Origin: an uncultured Rhodospirillaceae bacterium
Lineage (GTDB): Bacteria > Pseudomonadota > Alphaproteobacteria > Rhodospirillales > UBA2165
DNA length: 64,000 bases
NCBI GenBank assembly: GCA_913020445.1
Contig: CAJWAR010000022.1
Coordinates: 1 to 64,000, forward strand
Direction: 5' to 3'
Position numbers and translations under genes: made by a program
Notes under the pieces: model-generated
What the model saw: only the letters and a program-made list of their open reading frames with translations
The model's database searches: none
Told to the model about the DNA's origin: nothing
Part shown: positions 27,763 to 36,814 of the stretch, piece after piece
Layout of the letters: each line of letters starts with the position of its first letter
Position numbering within the stretch: the first letter of the stretch is position 1

Positions 27763-28524
27763 ATGCTCGAGCTTTATCACAGCGGTCTGACAACCTGCTC
27801 TAAGCAAATAAGGCTTTGTCTGCGGGAGAAAGGGTTGGACTATAAGAGCAATTACGTCGAGCTCTGGAATTACGAAAATCTCAATAAGGACTATCTGCAG
27901 TTAAATGAAGTCGGTGTCGTGCCGACGCTGGTGCATGATGGCGTGCCGATCCGCAACTCTTTCGTCATTGCCGAATATATCGAAGATGTTTTTCCCGATC
28001 CGCCGCTTATGCCGTCGAGCGCGTTGGCGCGCGCCAAGATGCGGCTCTGGACCTGGACCGCCGATGATCTTCACCTGTCGGCGACGGCGGTAACCTATAA
28101 CGCTTTTTTACAAGACATGGTCGACGAGTTAGGCGAGGAAGATAAGCAGATCATGCTGGCGGCGACGCCGGTGCCGGACCGCCGGGCGCGCTGGCAAAAA
28201 CTCGCCGATGGCGGTATTGATCAGCGGGAGCTCGACGCCGCGTTAGCAAAAATTCAATGGGGGTTTGAGCGTTTCGATGAAGCAATAGATGCTGGCCCCT
28301 GGGTATGCGGCGAAGAATATTCCTTGGCTGACATTATGATGCTGAGCATCGTTGATCGGGTGCGTGAGTTGGCGCCCGAAATTGTCGTACCGGCGGTCTG
28401 TCCCCGCATTGTCGATTGGCGCGAACGTATGATGGCCCGTCCGGCTGTTGAGTATGTTTACACGCCGGGAACAGAGGAAACGCCAAAACGTCCCGACGGA
28501 AAGTCGATCTCCGGCATTACCTAA
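27763..28524 (+). CDS. Glutathione S-transferase family protein
   Basis: 253 residues. Thioredoxin-fold N-terminus MLELYHSGLTTCSKQIRLCLREKGLDY with Ser/Cys near 9-13, and the glutathione-binding NEVGVVPTLVHDG and IRNSFVIAEYIED. The helical C-terminal domain has FDEAIDAGPWVCGEEYSLADIMMLSIVDRV, the usual GST folding motif. Role probably in conjugation or dehalogenation/isomerisation; the substrate is unknown. It follows the protease by 11 bases but is functionally separate. A short hairpin without a T run (around 28524-28540) lies just after the stop. Confidence 0.9.
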   Translation: MLELYHSGLTTCSKQIRLCLREKGLDYKSNYVELWNYENLNKDYLQLNEVGVVPTLVHDGVPIRNSFVIAEYIEDVFPDPPLMPSSALARAKMRLWTWTADDLHLSATAVTYNAFLQDMVDELGEEDKQIMLAATPVPDRRARWQKLADGGIDQRELDAALAKIQWGFERFDEAIDAGPWVCGEEYSLADIMMLSIVDRVRELAPEIVVPAVCPRIVDWRERMMARPAVEYVYTPGTEETPKRPDGKSISGIT

Positions 28525-28634
28525 TTCCGGTCTGCGGAATTCTCCCCACATAAAAGAGCTGAAATGGTTGCAGTCCCGCCATTTTTTTACGAAATTAAAC
28601 AAGTTAAATAAATTGATTAAATTAGGAGGTCGCA

Positions 28635-30272
28635 GTGGCCGAGATGAAAGGTGCGGAAGCACTTACACAATCCATCAAACAGTATGGTATCGATACTATT
28701 TTCACCGTGCCGGGTGTCCAACTCGATAATTTGTTTGATGTACTGTATGACCATCAAGACGACATCCGTATTATTCATACCCGCCACGAGCAAGCGACGG
28801 CCTATATGGCCTATGGCTATGCCCGCTCGACCGGTAAAGTCGGCACTAATTTGGTTGTGCCCGGTCCCGGGTTGATGAATGCCGGGGCGGGCCTGCTGAC
28901 CGCGCACGCGTGTAACACACCGGTGTTGTGTATTGCCGGCCAAATCCCGTCTCCATTTATCGATAAAGGGACCGGCTTATTGCATGAGCTGGCCGATCAG
29001 CCGGGTGCTGTCGCCGGCGCAACGAAGTGGCAGGGCCGGGCGAACACACCGGGCGAAGCTCCCGGCGTCATTCGCGATGCCTTTATTCAAATGAATACCG
29101 GCCGCCGCCAACCGGTGCTGTTTGAGATGGCGCCGGATACCATGGGGCAGGTTGGTGACGTCGATTTGCTGGATACGATTACCGATTTCTCTGAATTTGA
29201 AGTTGAACCTGATCCGGATTTGCTTGAGCAAGCGGCTGCACTTTTGGGCAATGCGGAGAACCCGGCGATCTTTACCGGCGGTGGCGTCTTTGGCGCCGAA
29301 GAAGCGCTATTGGCGCTGGCCGAAGAAATCCAGGCCCCCGTTATTATGTCGCAGAACGGTCAAGGCGCTGTCGATCAGCGTCACTATCTCGGTCAAAATC
29401 AAATGGCCGGCCTGGAAATGTGGAAGGACATCGATGTCGTTCTCGCTGTTGGCACGAAGTTCCAGGCGCCGATGAACATGTGGCGTAAGCAGGGTGACAA
29501 AAAACTTATTCGTATTGATACCGACCCCCGGCCGAATGATCCCTGGCAGGCCGATATTCAAATAACCGCGCCAGCCAATAAATCTCTGGCCGGATTGTAT
29601 GATCGCGCTGCCCGCCACAATCGTAAAAGAGAATCACGGGAAGATGAGCTTAACGTATTGAAAGCGGCAGCAACCAAAAAGATCAATCAAGGCCGGCCCC
29701 AGGCTGATTTTGGCCAGGTCATCCGCAACGTGCTGCCGGATGATGGCATAGCCTGCTTTGGCGTGACACAGATGGGCTTCTATTCCTGGTTTGGCTTCCC
29801 GACCTATCATCCGGGTGGCAACATTCAGCCCGGCTATCAAGGCACGCTTGGCTATTCCTTCCCGACCGGGTTAGGGGCGCAAGTCGGTAATCCGGATAAA
29901 AAAGTTGTCGCCATAACCGGTGATGGCGGCTTTATGTTCAATGTTCAGGAACTGGCCACCGCTGTCTTGCACAATATTCCGTTGGTAGTCGTGTTGTTTA
30001 ATGACAACACCTTTGGCAATGTGAAGCGGAACCAGAAGACAGACTATAATGAGCGCTATATTGCGTGCGATCTCTTAAACCCAGACTTTATGAAACTCGC
30101 CGATAGTTTTGGTCTGATGGGGCTGCGGGTCGATTCTCCAGAAGGCCTGCAAGGCGCGATGGAAAAAGCCTTTGCCGAAGATGGACCGGTGCTGATCGAA
30201 GTTGAAGTTGGCCCGATGGAATCCCTGTGGCAGTATATGCCCTTAAAACGCGCCAAGGATGATGAACAATAG
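28635..30272 (+). CDS. ThDP-dependent enzyme, acetolactate-synthase-like
   Basis: 545 residues of the ThDP (POX/ALS) superfamily. The activating Glu is Glu52 in RHEQATAYMAYGYAR; the ThDP-Mg motif begins GDG at 429-431 and ends FNDN at 455-458. The middle domain has NGQGAVDQRHYLGQ and VVLAVGTKF. Starts at GTG 28635 with AGGAGGT (28624-28630) upstream. Members decarboxylate 2-oxo acids (acetolactate, glyoxylate, benzoylformate, oxalyl-CoA). It stands alone, with no ilvN-like small subunit, which argues against isoleucine/valine synthesis. A catabolic function is more likely. Confidence 0.9.
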   Translation: MAEMKGAEALTQSIKQYGIDTIFTVPGVQLDNLFDVLYDHQDDIRIIHTRHEQATAYMAYGYARSTGKVGTNLVVPGPGLMNAGAGLLTAHACNTPVLCIAGQIPSPFIDKGTGLLHELADQPGAVAGATKWQGRANTPGEAPGVIRDAFIQMNTGRRQPVLFEMAPDTMGQVGDVDLLDTITDFSEFEVEPDPDLLEQAAALLGNAENPAIFTGGGVFGAEEALLALAEEIQAPVIMSQNGQGAVDQRHYLGQNQMAGLEMWKDIDVVLAVGTKFQAPMNMWRKQGDKKLIRIDTDPRPNDPWQADIQITAPANKSLAGLYDRAARHNRKRESREDELNVLKAAATKKINQGRPQADFGQVIRNVLPDDGIACFGVTQMGFYSWFGFPTYHPGGNIQPGYQGTLGYSFPTGLGAQVGNPDKKVVAITGDGGFMFNVQELATAVLHNIPLVVVLFNDNTFGNVKRNQKTDYNERYIACDLLNPDFMKLADSFGLMGLRVDSPEGLQGAMEKAFAEDGPVLIEVEVGPMESLWQYMPLKRAKDDEQ

Positions 30273-30291
30273 TGGGTAAATTTGATGGGTA

Positions 30292-31197
30292 ATGCCCGAA
30301 TTTAGGAACCTATCAGCCAATTTGCAGGGAATGGCTTTCATGTTGCTGTCGTCGGCATTTGCTGCCGGCATGCATGCGACTGTCAAATTTGTTGCCTTCG
30401 ATATTCACCCCTTTGAGATTTTTTTCCTGCGCCAAACCATTGCCTTGGTTGTGCTTGCACCAATATTTTTGAAGATCGGGTTGGCCGCTTTAAAAACCGA
30501 ACGGCTTGGTACCCATGCGGTGCGGGGTATTTTCATGACTGCCGGCGGCATGACCTGGTTTTGGGCGCTTAGTTTGGTGCCGTTGGCAAAAGTGACGGCG
30601 CTCAATTTGTCTGCTGTCTTGTTTACGGTTCTTGGCGCTATTATTTTTCTCAAGGAATCGTCGGAGTGGAAACGCTGGATTGCCTTGATATTCGGCTTTG
30701 CCGGCGTCGTCGTTATTGTGCGACCGGGTTATGAAATTATTTCCTTTGGCGTTATCCTGGTCATCACAACGCGATTTTTTCCGGCCGGCGCGCGTATTCT
30801 CTCTAAAATATTGTCACGCACAGATCGCACCCCAACCATCGTTGTTTATGGTGCGGTGATGATGTCGATACTTTCAGCCGTGCCGGCAGCCCTGGTGTGG
30901 ACGCAACCAAATTTGGAGCAACTTGGGTTCATCACTTTTATTGCCATCATGGGAACTCTATCGCAACTTTCGATGATCAAGGCGTACAAAATTGGCGACA
31001 TGGGCGCGGTGGAGCCGCTTCATTTTGTCCGCTTGTTATGGGCGGCGCTTTTCGGCTTTATCTTATTTGGCGAGATTCCGGAATTGTGGGTTTGGATCGG
31101 CGCAACGATGGTTATTTTGGCGGTGACCTATCTAGCCCATGGCGAAGCCAACAAAAAGAATCCTGAACTCGAACAGTCGGGCGCAACATCCAACTAG
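30292..31197 (+). CDS. DMT/EamA-family transporter
   Basis: 301 residues with about ten TM helices and two EamA halves, joined near residue 145. The first half contains FVAFDIHPFEIFFLRQTIALVVLAP and LNLSAVLFTVLGAIIFLKE, the second TFIAIMGTLSQLSMIKAYKIGDMGAVEPLHFVRLLWAALFGFILFGE. These are typical S-adenosylmethionine- or metabolite-exporter features. It starts 20 bases after the ThDP gene, so probably the same transcript. The stop codon TAG is the first part of a 25-bp inverted repeat. Confidence 0.9.
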   Translation: MPEFRNLSANLQGMAFMLLSSAFAAGMHATVKFVAFDIHPFEIFFLRQTIALVVLAPIFLKIGLAALKTERLGTHAVRGIFMTAGGMTWFWALSLVPLAKVTALNLSAVLFTVLGAIIFLKESSEWKRWIALIFGFAGVVVIVRPGYEIISFGVILVITTRFFPAGARILSKILSRTDRTPTIVVYGAVMMSILSAVPAALVWTQPNLEQLGFITFIAIMGTLSQLSMIKAYKIGDMGAVEPLHFVRLLWAALFGFILFGEIPELWVWIGATMVILAVTYLAHGEANKKNPELEQSGATSN

Positions 31198-31263
31198 CTA
31201 TTTCGGTGACAGTTTACTTTTAAAGAATGACCCTGCAAAAAAGTAAACTGTCACCGAAATAGC
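31197..31263. repeat. REP-like hairpin element, family B, copy 1
   Basis: Perfect 25-bp inverted repeat: left arm 31197-31221 (begins GCTATTTCGGTGACAG), loop 31222-31238 of 17 bases, right arm 31239-31263. The inner core GGTGACAGTTTACTT matches the family consensus of the second element at 37854 (GGKGACASNWTACTT). It overlaps the G of the DMT stop. No T run follows, so termination is possible but it looks rather like a palindromic mobile repeat. Confidence 0.85.
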
Positions 31264-31343
31264 ATTGAAGCCTGGCTGGAAATTTGGCAAAAGACAGCTC
31301 AAATAATTTAAACATATAACAACTCTCTCGGAGGAACTCAGCG

Positions 31344-32201
31344 GTGCGTGTAATATCTTATTCTCATAACGGAACAGATGGCCTCGGCGTCATGGTCGAT
31401 GATAAGGGCTTTGTGGCGCTGGCAGGAGCTGCTGCCGAATTGCCGGCGACGATGATGGGGCTTTTGAATGTCGATGATTGGCAAGGCAAAGTGGCCGCCG
31501 CTGTTGATGGCAAGGCCGCTGATCTCTCCATCGGCGACGTTCGGTTGTTACCGCTGATTTCTGATACGCCGGTGCTGTGGTGTATTGGCGTAAACTACAA
31601 GGAGCACCAGGATGAAACCGGCCGTGGCGCGCAGGAAGAGCCGATGTTCTTCATCCGCACCAATCATGGATTGATCGGCGCCTATGATCCGATCATCCGG
31701 CCTAATTGTTCGGATATGCTGGATTTTGAAGGCGAGCTCGCTGTTATAATCGGCAAAGGTGGCCGCCATATCTCTAAAGAAAAAGCCCATGAGCATATTG
31801 CCGGCTACTCGATCTTTAATGACGGCACCATCCGCGATTGGCAGCGCCACACCATTCAGTTCTGCCCTGGTAAAAACTTTGAAGGCACTGGGCCCTTTGG
31901 TCCGTGGCTGATGACGCCGGATGAGTTCGGTGATCCGTATGCTCAGGAATTGACCACGCGGTTGAACGGTGAGCAGGTCCAGCACACTAGTATTGCTGAT
32001 ATGGACCACAAAATTGATAAACAGATTGAATACCTCTCAACCGTCCACACCTTGCGTCCGGGGGATGTTATTAGCACCGGCACACCAGGTGGCGTGGGCT
32101 CCAGGCGCGAACCACCGCTTTGGATGAAACCGGGCGACACGGTTTCGGTTGAAATCACCGGCCTCGGCATCATTGAAAACAAAATTGAACAAGAAAGCTG
32201 A
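31344..32201 (+). CDS. Fumarylacetoacetate hydrolase family protein
   Basis: 285 residues. GVNYKEHQDETGR near 83-95, the metal-site stretch MLDFEGELAVIIGKGGR, GYSIFNDGTIRDWQ and GKNFEGTGPFGPWL (lysine and metal region), then STGTPGGVGSRREPPLWMKPGD. These features define FAH/HpaG-type hydrolases and decarboxylases, which cleave or decarboxylate 3-oxo acids in aromatic catabolism. Starts at GTG 31344 with GGAGGAA (31330-31336) at suitable spacing. It is 104 bases upstream of selA and on the same strand but probably a separate transcript. Confidence 0.9.
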   Translation: MRVISYSHNGTDGLGVMVDDKGFVALAGAAAELPATMMGLLNVDDWQGKVAAAVDGKAADLSIGDVRLLPLISDTPVLWCIGVNYKEHQDETGRGAQEEPMFFIRTNHGLIGAYDPIIRPNCSDMLDFEGELAVIIGKGGRHISKEKAHEHIAGYSIFNDGTIRDWQRHTIQFCPGKNFEGTGPFGPWLMTPDEFGDPYAQELTTRLNGEQVQHTSIADMDHKIDKQIEYLSTVHTLRPGDVISTGTPGGVGSRREPPLWMKPGDTVSVEITGLGIIENKIEQES

Positions 32202-32213
32202 TCCAGAGTCTAA

Positions 32214-32292
32214 ATTTAGTGAGAGTTACCGTCAGGTATCTTGACGGGCCTCATTTGGAAACATAGCTTAGGCTCTCCGTCACTAAATGAGG
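32214..32292 (+). promoter_or_regulatory. Candidate structured leader of selAB with SECIS-like hairpin
   Basis: The RNA can fold as a three-way junction: P1 9 bp (32214-32222 with 32280-32288), P2 6 bp (32229-32234 with 32242-32247, 7-base loop GGTATCT), P3 4 bp (32248-32251 with 32270-32273). An 8-bp alternative helix, 32249-32256 (CCTCATTT) with 32285-32292 (AAATGAGG), excludes P1 and P3 and would hide GAGG, the only ribosome-site-like bases before selA. P2's loop opens with GG, as bacterial SECIS loops do. E. coli selAB carries a SECIS-like leader bound by SelB. Function is inferred. Confidence 0.4.
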
Positions 32293-32305
32293 ACCGTGTG
32301 TTCAT

Positions 32306-33718
32306 ATGCCTGACGATCAAAAATCTCTCCATTCCAAAGTGCCTTCCGTAGATTCCATTCTGCGGCTTGAGCCCAGCATTGTGTTAATTGAGCGCTATGG
32401 GCGAGCTCTCGTGACGGACGCCATTCGCGCGGTTATTGCTAATATCCGCAGCCAAATCAGTGAGCTTGGTGAGCAGGCATTGCCGCTGCTCAAAGAGGCT
32501 TCGATTATCGAACAGCTGGATCAATACTTGGACCGGGCGACGCAGCCTTCGTTGCGTGCGGTGTATAATCTGACCGGCACGGTTTTGCATACCAATCTTG
32601 GCCGCGCCGTGTTGGCCGAAGAAGCGATTGAGGCAATGGTCAAAGTCGCTAAGGGGGCCTCCAATCTGGAATATGAAATCGACAGCGGTAAGCGCGGTGA
32701 TCGGGACAGCCATTTGGACGAACTGCTCTGCAAACTCACCAGCGCGGAAGCGGCAACCGTCGTCAACAATAATGCAGCCGCCGTATTGCTCGTGCTTAAC
32801 ACGTTGGGGCAGCGCAAAGAAGTACCGGTCTCCCGCGGTGAGTTGATTGAGATCGGCGGGGCCTTTCGCATCCCCGATATCATGAAGCGCGCCGGCTGCA
32901 AGCTGGTTGAGATCGGCACCACCAATCGCACTCATTTGAAAGACTATGCCGAGGCCATCAGCGGCAAAACGGCGTGTCTGATGAAAGTCCATACCAGCAA
33001 TTACACGGTGCAGGGCTTTACCAAGGAAGTGACGGCCCAAGAATTGTCGGCCCTCGCGCGGGATCGCAATCTGCCGCTGATCGAAGATTTGGGCAGCGGC
33101 ACATTGATCGATCTGTCCCAGTTTGGCTTACCTCATGAGCCAACAGCCCAGGAAGCGATCACCGGCGGGGTCGATGTGGTGACATTCAGTGGCGATAAAT
33201 TGTTGGGCGGTCCGCAGGCCGGGCTGATCGTCGGGCGCCAAGATCTCATTGCTAAAATCAAGAAGAACCCGATGAAACGCGCCATGCGGCTGGATAAAGT
33301 GACGATTGCGGCACTGACGGCGACCTTGCAGCTTTATCTTGATCCCGACAGTTTGGCGGAGCGGGTGCCGACCATTCGCATGTTGTCGCGCCCGGTTGAG
33401 GATATCCAAAAAGTGGCGGAGCGCGTGCAGAGCCCTCTCGCTGCGGCCGTTGGTGATGGATTTGCGGTCTCGATTATCGATTGCCAGAGCCAGATCGGCA
33501 GCGGCTCGTTACCGGTCGAACGCTTGCCGAGCAAAGCTTTGGCCGTTGGCACCACCAAAGGTAAGCCGGGTGGTAAGTTGCAAAAACTGGCAGACGCCTT
33601 CCGGGCTTTGCCGACACCAGTGATTGGCCGCATTCAGGATGATGCTTTTCTGCTCGATCTGCGCTGCCTCGAAGATGCCGCTGGATTTACCGCGCAACTA
33701 GGTGATCTAAAACTATGA
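32306..33718 (+). CDS. selA: L-seryl-tRNA(Sec) selenium transferase
   Basis: 470 residues, full length for SelA, a cytoplasmic PLP enzyme that turns Ser-tRNA(Sec) into Sec-tRNA(Sec) using selenophosphate. Seen: NLTGTVLHTNLGRA (89-101), GKRGDRDSHLDELLCKLT (128-145), the PLP lysine Lys298 in TFSGDKLLGGPQAGLIVG, and IEDLGSGTLIDL. N-terminal helical domain 1-80 binds tRNA. The stop overlaps the selB start by four bases (ATGA). A possible regulatory leader lies upstream. The ATG is 13 bases from the only GAGG, so translation may be weak or controlled. Confidence 0.97.
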   Translation: MPDDQKSLHSKVPSVDSILRLEPSIVLIERYGRALVTDAIRAVIANIRSQISELGEQALPLLKEASIIEQLDQYLDRATQPSLRAVYNLTGTVLHTNLGRAVLAEEAIEAMVKVAKGASNLEYEIDSGKRGDRDSHLDELLCKLTSAEAATVVNNNAAAVLLVLNTLGQRKEVPVSRGELIEIGGAFRIPDIMKRAGCKLVEIGTTNRTHLKDYAEAISGKTACLMKVHTSNYTVQGFTKEVTAQELSALARDRNLPLIEDLGSGTLIDLSQFGLPHEPTAQEAITGGVDVVTFSGDKLLGGPQAGLIVGRQDLIAKIKKNPMKRAMRLDKVTIAALTATLQLYLDPDSLAERVPTIRMLSRPVEDIQKVAERVQSPLAAAVGDGFAVSIIDCQSQIGSGSLPVERLPSKALAVGTTKGKPGGKLQKLADAFRALPTPVIGRIQDDAFLLDLRCLEDAAGFTAQLGDLKL

Positions 33719-35640
33719 TCATAGCGACGGCAGGTCATATTGATCACGGCAAGACCTCTCTTGTTCAGGCGCTAACCGGTGTTGATACCGACCGGCTGCC
33801 GGAAGAGAAAAAGCGCGGCATGTCAATCGATCTCGGCTTTGCCTATCAGCCAATCGCCAATGGCAAAACGCTCGGTTTTGTAGACGTGCCGGGCCACGAA
33901 CGATTTATCCGCAATATGCTGGCCGGCGTTACGGGCATCGATTATGCCATGCTGATCATCGCCGCCGATGATGGCCCGATGCCGCAAACAATCGAACATC
34001 TGGCTATTCTTGATTTGCTGGGGGTCTCGGAAGGGATCGTTGCGCTGACCAAGATCGACCGGGTAGAGCCCGAGCGTCTCGCTGAAGTTAAGGGCGAGAT
34101 TGAAAATGTTCTCGCCAGCACCTGTCTCGAAGGGTCGGATATCCTGCCGGTCTCGGCCATCACTGGTGACGGTGTTGAGGATGTGCGCGATCACCTTGAA
34201 GCGATGTCGGAATTGTTGGGTGATCGTGAGGTTAAAGGAAATTTCCGCCTCGCCATTGATCGCTGCTTTACCGTACCGGGGGCAGGGCTGGTGGTCACCG
34301 GTGGCGTGTTCTCAGGGAAAGTCACCGTTGGCGATCAGTTGATCCTGTCACCGCAAGGCACAACGGTGCGTGTGCGGGGTATTCATGCGCAAAATAAAGC
34401 ATCTGAAACCGGCGTGGTCGGTCAACGCTGTGCCGTTAATATCACCGGCGGTGACCTTAATAAGGCCGATGTTCATCGCGGCGGCTGGCTGCTGGCTGAA
34501 AAGGTGCATAATCCGGTGCCGCGCTTTGATGCTCGTCTTAATGTTTTGGCGAGTGAAAACCGGCCGCTCAAACACTGGACGCCGGTTCATGTTCATTTAG
34601 GCGCCGCCGAAGTGCCGGGCCGGGTTGCCGTGCTTGAAGAAAAATCGATCGCGCCGGGTGAAAGTGGTCTCGTGCAGGTTGTGCTGGATCGCCGGATTGG
34701 CGCACTTAGAGGAGATGGCTTTATTATTCGTGATCAACCGGCGCAGCGCACTATTGCCGGCGGGCGAATTCTTGATCCTTTTGGACCAGCACGCGGCCGG
34801 GCCAAGCCAGAACGCATTGCCTTTTTGGAGGCCATGGCCAAGCCTGACGCTGATGCAGCGCTCGCACAATTATTGGTGCAATCTCCATTGGGCGTTGACC
34901 TTAAGAATTTCTCGACTGCCTGGAACTTGACGCCGGAAGATCAGTCAGCGCTCTGGGATGCTGCCGAGATGGTCAAAGTCGGGCCGGAGGAAAATCCCAT
35001 CGGGCTGTCGCCTGAGCATTTTGAGGAGCTCGGTGCAACGACCATTGAAGTGATGCGGGATTGGCACGGCAAAAATCCAGATCGTCCCGGTCCGGGCGTT
35101 GATGCGCTCCGCCGGATGCTGCCGAACCGGGTGCCGCTACCGGTGTTTGAGGGCGTGCTCACAAGTTTGGTTGCTGACAAAAAAATTATGCATCTCGGCG
35201 CCAGTTATTGCCTGGCGGGGTTCGAGCCGAAACTCGCCAGCAAAGATGCCGCGATGTGGAAGCGGGTGATGCCGGTCCTCGAAAACGGCTATACCAAGCC
35301 ACCGGTGGTGCATGCGCTGGCCGAAGAATTGTCCCTCGATCACCGCACGCTGGAGAAATTTCTGGTGCGTAGCGCCAAATTGGGTCTGGTGTGTCAGGTT
35401 GCTAAAAATCGCTTTCTGTTGCCGGAAGCCGTGCTTGAGCTTGGTGATATTGTCGAAGCCCTCGGCGCAAATGAAAATACTTTCGGGGTGGTGGAATTCC
35501 GTGATCGCAGTAATATTGGCCGTAATCTGGCGATTGAAATTTTAGAGTTCTTTGATAAATCCGGCTTTACCTGGCGCACTGGCGATGTGCGTAAAGTCTT
35601 AAAACCGGTAGCTGAGGTGTTCGGCGAACTGGCCGAGTAG
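33715..35640 (+). CDS. selB: Selenocysteine-specific elongation factor
   Basis: 641 residues. GTPase domain: AGHIDHGKT (6-14), the Thr/Gly switch region EKKRGMSIDLGFAY, DVPGHERF and ALTKID; EF-Tu-like domains 2-3 then follow (VPGAGLVVTGGVFSG, IHAQNKASE). From about 380 come the winged-helix repeats that recognise the SECIS hairpin in mRNA, ending GFTWRTGDVRKVLKPVAE. SelB delivers Sec-tRNA(Sec) at in-frame UGA. It is translationally coupled to selA. The matching tRNA gene lies 20 kb to the right. Confidence 0.97.
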   Translation: MIIATAGHIDHGKTSLVQALTGVDTDRLPEEKKRGMSIDLGFAYQPIANGKTLGFVDVPGHERFIRNMLAGVTGIDYAMLIIAADDGPMPQTIEHLAILDLLGVSEGIVALTKIDRVEPERLAEVKGEIENVLASTCLEGSDILPVSAITGDGVEDVRDHLEAMSELLGDREVKGNFRLAIDRCFTVPGAGLVVTGGVFSGKVTVGDQLILSPQGTTVRVRGIHAQNKASETGVVGQRCAVNITGGDLNKADVHRGGWLLAEKVHNPVPRFDARLNVLASENRPLKHWTPVHVHLGAAEVPGRVAVLEEKSIAPGESGLVQVVLDRRIGALRGDGFIIRDQPAQRTIAGGRILDPFGPARGRAKPERIAFLEAMAKPDADAALAQLLVQSPLGVDLKNFSTAWNLTPEDQSALWDAAEMVKVGPEENPIGLSPEHFEELGATTIEVMRDWHGKNPDRPGPGVDALRRMLPNRVPLPVFEGVLTSLVADKKIMHLGASYCLAGFEPKLASKDAAMWKRVMPVLENGYTKPPVVHALAEELSLDHRTLEKFLVRSAKLGLVCQVAKNRFLLPEAVLELGDIVEALGANENTFGVVEFRDRSNIGRNLAIEILEFFDKSGFTWRTGDVRKVLKPVAEVFGELAE

Positions 35641-35645
35641 GGGAC

Positions 35646-36785
35646 ATGGCAAAACTTCACATTCAGGGCTGGCGCTTTATCAATCATTCTTATGCTTTGG
35701 TGAACCAGCATCAAATTTTGGCCATGCTGCGCCGCGGCGATATTGAAATCTCTTTCGAAGAATTGCCGCTCTATGATCCGAGCTGGCAGCAATCGAAGAC
35801 AGGGTTCGACCCGGTTGCGCTGCAACAGCTTGATGCGCTTTCAAATAACGGCACCAATGCAGATGCGGCTCTCCGTTATTGGTTCCCTTATGACTTTGCC
35901 CAATCGGATGACATCCCCACTTTTGTTTTCGGCACGTCGGAGTTTAGTGCGCTTAGTTCCGATCAAGTCAAAGGTGAACAAAATTTAACGGAAGCCTTAG
36001 CCGGTAACGATACGCAAATCCTCACCCCCTCCACTTGGTCCAAAAAGGGCTTTATTAATTCAGGTGTCGACGGTAGCCGTGTTCATGTAGTGCCCCATGG
36101 TGTCGATACCAGCATTTTCCACCCCGATCCGAATATTGACCGGCCAGGGATGCGTCAGAAGCTTGGGGCAGGGGATGACAATTTCCTGTTCCTGAATATC
36201 GGCGCGATGACGACCAATAAAGGGATTGAACAGCTCCTGGCCGCCTTCGCCCGCCATCGTCAGAGTCATCCAAACGCGCAGCTGATATTGAAGGGCCAGG
36301 ATAATCTTTATGGCTCTGGCGGTAAGTTAAACAAAAGACTGGTCGCGGTGGCTGAAGCAGAAGGCGTTGCGCCCGATATTATTCTCGAAGGTTTGCGTTA
36401 TATCGGTGATGATTTTGCACCGGAAAAAATGGCCGATCTTTACCGCGTGGTGGATGCCTATGTGTCGCCCTATCTTGCGGAAGGCTTTAACCTGCCGGTC
36501 TTGGAAGCGATTGCGAGCGGTCTGCCGGTGATTTGCACGGCCGGTGGTCCGACCGATGATTTCTGCGGCGACCAATTTAGCCTGAAGATCGATAGTAAGC
36601 TGGCAGATTATTCTCAAGGACGGCAGTTTCTGTCACCTGACATTGATCATCTGCTAACATTGATGGAACGCGTGCAGGCTGATGAAGCGTTCCGCCAGCA
36701 AGCGGCCAGTGCCGGCCCGGCTTGGGCACAAAAGAAATTTACCTGGGATATTGTCGTCGACCGCCTAATTTCTGTTATTCTCTAA
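35646..36785 (+). CDS. Glycosyltransferase, GT4-like
   Basis: 379 residues. N-terminal region (residues 1-130) carries a rather loose Rossmann half, followed by VVPHGVDTSIFHPDPN, FLFLNIGAMTTNKGIEQLLAAFARH, ADLYRVVDAYVSPYLAEGFNLPVLEAIASGLPVICT, the GT-B/GT4 nucleotide-sugar site with its conserved E-x7-E-like Glu pair. Transfers a sugar to an unknown acceptor. It begins 5 bases after selB, with GGGGA before the ATG, so it is the third gene of the selA-selB transcript. No functional tie between glycosylation and selenocysteine is known to me. Confidence 0.88.
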   Translation: MAKLHIQGWRFINHSYALVNQHQILAMLRRGDIEISFEELPLYDPSWQQSKTGFDPVALQQLDALSNNGTNADAALRYWFPYDFAQSDDIPTFVFGTSEFSALSSDQVKGEQNLTEALAGNDTQILTPSTWSKKGFINSGVDGSRVHVVPHGVDTSIFHPDPNIDRPGMRQKLGAGDDNFLFLNIGAMTTNKGIEQLLAAFARHRQSHPNAQLILKGQDNLYGSGGKLNKRLVAVAEAEGVAPDIILEGLRYIGDDFAPEKMADLYRVVDAYVSPYLAEGFNLPVLEAIASGLPVICTAGGPTDDFCGDQFSLKIDSKLADYSQGRQFLSPDIDHLLTLMERVQADEAFRQQAASAGPAWAQKKFTWDIVVDRLISVIL

Positions 36786-36814
36786 ATAGTCAAAAAATTA
36801 CAGGGAGTGAGTTC

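Noticed and set aside
28522-28545. Terminator after the GST gene
   Set aside because: The 7-bp stem has no following T run.
28635-30272. Acetolactate synthase for branched-chain amino acids
   Set aside because: No small subunit or ilv/leu genes nearby.
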